Shown: positions 6,315 to 6,449 of the stretch, in pieces
Numbering within the stretch: position 1 is the first letter of the stretch
How the letters are laid out: the number at the start of each line of letters is the position of its first letter
Source of the DNA: Bacteroidota bacterium
GTDB taxonomy: Bacteria; Bacteroidota; Ignavibacteria; SZUA-365; JAADGX01
Direction: 5' to 3'
DNA length: 6,449 nucleotides
Assembly: GCA_027021285.1 (NCBI GenBank)
Contig: JALUUP010000479.1
Location: forward strand, 1 to 6,449
Notes under the pieces: model-generated
The model's input: only the letters and a program-made list of their open reading frames with translations
The model's database searches: none
Told to the model about the DNA's origin: nothing
Made by a program: the position numbers and the translations under genes

Positions 6315-6449
6315 GAAAATAATCGGCAAGGATGTTGTCTTCCTGATTGTCATCGTCGTCGCGGTGATCATCGTCCTCAAGATTCTCAAGTGGGCGTTGA
6401 TGAACCTGTTCGTCATTGTCATTGTCGCGGGAATCGTGTACCTGCTGTT
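6307..6449 (+). CDS. Small hydrophobic membrane protein of unknown function, cut by right window edge
   Basis: The frame is open to the edge, giving 47 visible residues. It begins MSKKIIGKD, followed by two strongly hydrophobic stretches (about 10-24, rich in Val and Ile, and about 31-47) separated by a short KILKW turn. I do not recognise it. Evidence that it is real: a GGAGG ribosome binding site (6296-6300) six bases before the ATG, an 8-bp overlap with the end of the permease gene, and continued GC-rich third positions. It is probably co-translated with the transporter and may be an accessory membrane subunit or an unrelated small membrane protein; its full length is not visible. Confidence 0.7.
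   Translation, partial: MSKKIIGKDVVFLIVIVVAVIIVLKILKWALMNLFVIVIVAGIVYLL

Overview
The window is an ordinary-looking stretch of bacterial chromosome from a moderately high-GC organism. A lipoprotein signal, a membrane-rich gene set and strong GGAGG-type ribosome binding sites point to a Gram-negative bacterium. I cannot place it in a phylum from these genes alone. The gene families and the style of FeoB and the NatA-like ATPase would fit a delta-proteobacterial, FCB-group or poorly sampled candidate lineage, but this is inference. There are no RNA genes, CRISPR arrays, insertion sequences or phage remnants that I can see. Genes are tightly packed.

Left part (1-1812, minus strand): an iron operon read right to left, fur - feoA - feoB. 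Fur is a ferric-uptake-type regulator with a four-cysteine zinc site. It overlaps feoA by an ATGA junction. feoA is followed after 27 bp by feoB, which runs off the left edge (372 residues visible: G domain, spacer domain, first membrane helix and an unusual polar stretch). The promoter region carries a 21-bp near-perfect palindrome right after the predicted -10 box of fur, which is a good candidate for the Fur operator and would make the operon iron-responsive and self-regulated.

Centre (1813-1960): a short divergent intergenic region holding the fur promoter and operator, a 14-bp AT-rich palindrome, and a near-consensus sigma-70 promoter pointing right, whose predicted transcription start falls on an in-frame ATG of the next gene.

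Right part (1961-6449, plus strand): five closely spaced co-directional genes: a tRNA-dihydrouridine synthase, an M48-family zinc metalloprotease lipoprotein, an ABC ATPase of the NatA/YhaQ type with an added C-terminal two-helix membrane segment, its ABC-2 (NatB/YhaP-like) permease, and the start of a small very hydrophobic protein that runs off the right edge. From the protease on, gaps are 4 bp or less and the last two junctions overlap, so these four genes are probably translated together. A role in envelope maintenance or export is a reasonable inference; the substrate cannot be told from sequence. I found no compelling evidence of a wholly new system. The most unusual points are the membrane extension on the ATPase, the insertion in FeoB, the Fur operator sequence and the start region of the dihydrouridine synthase.
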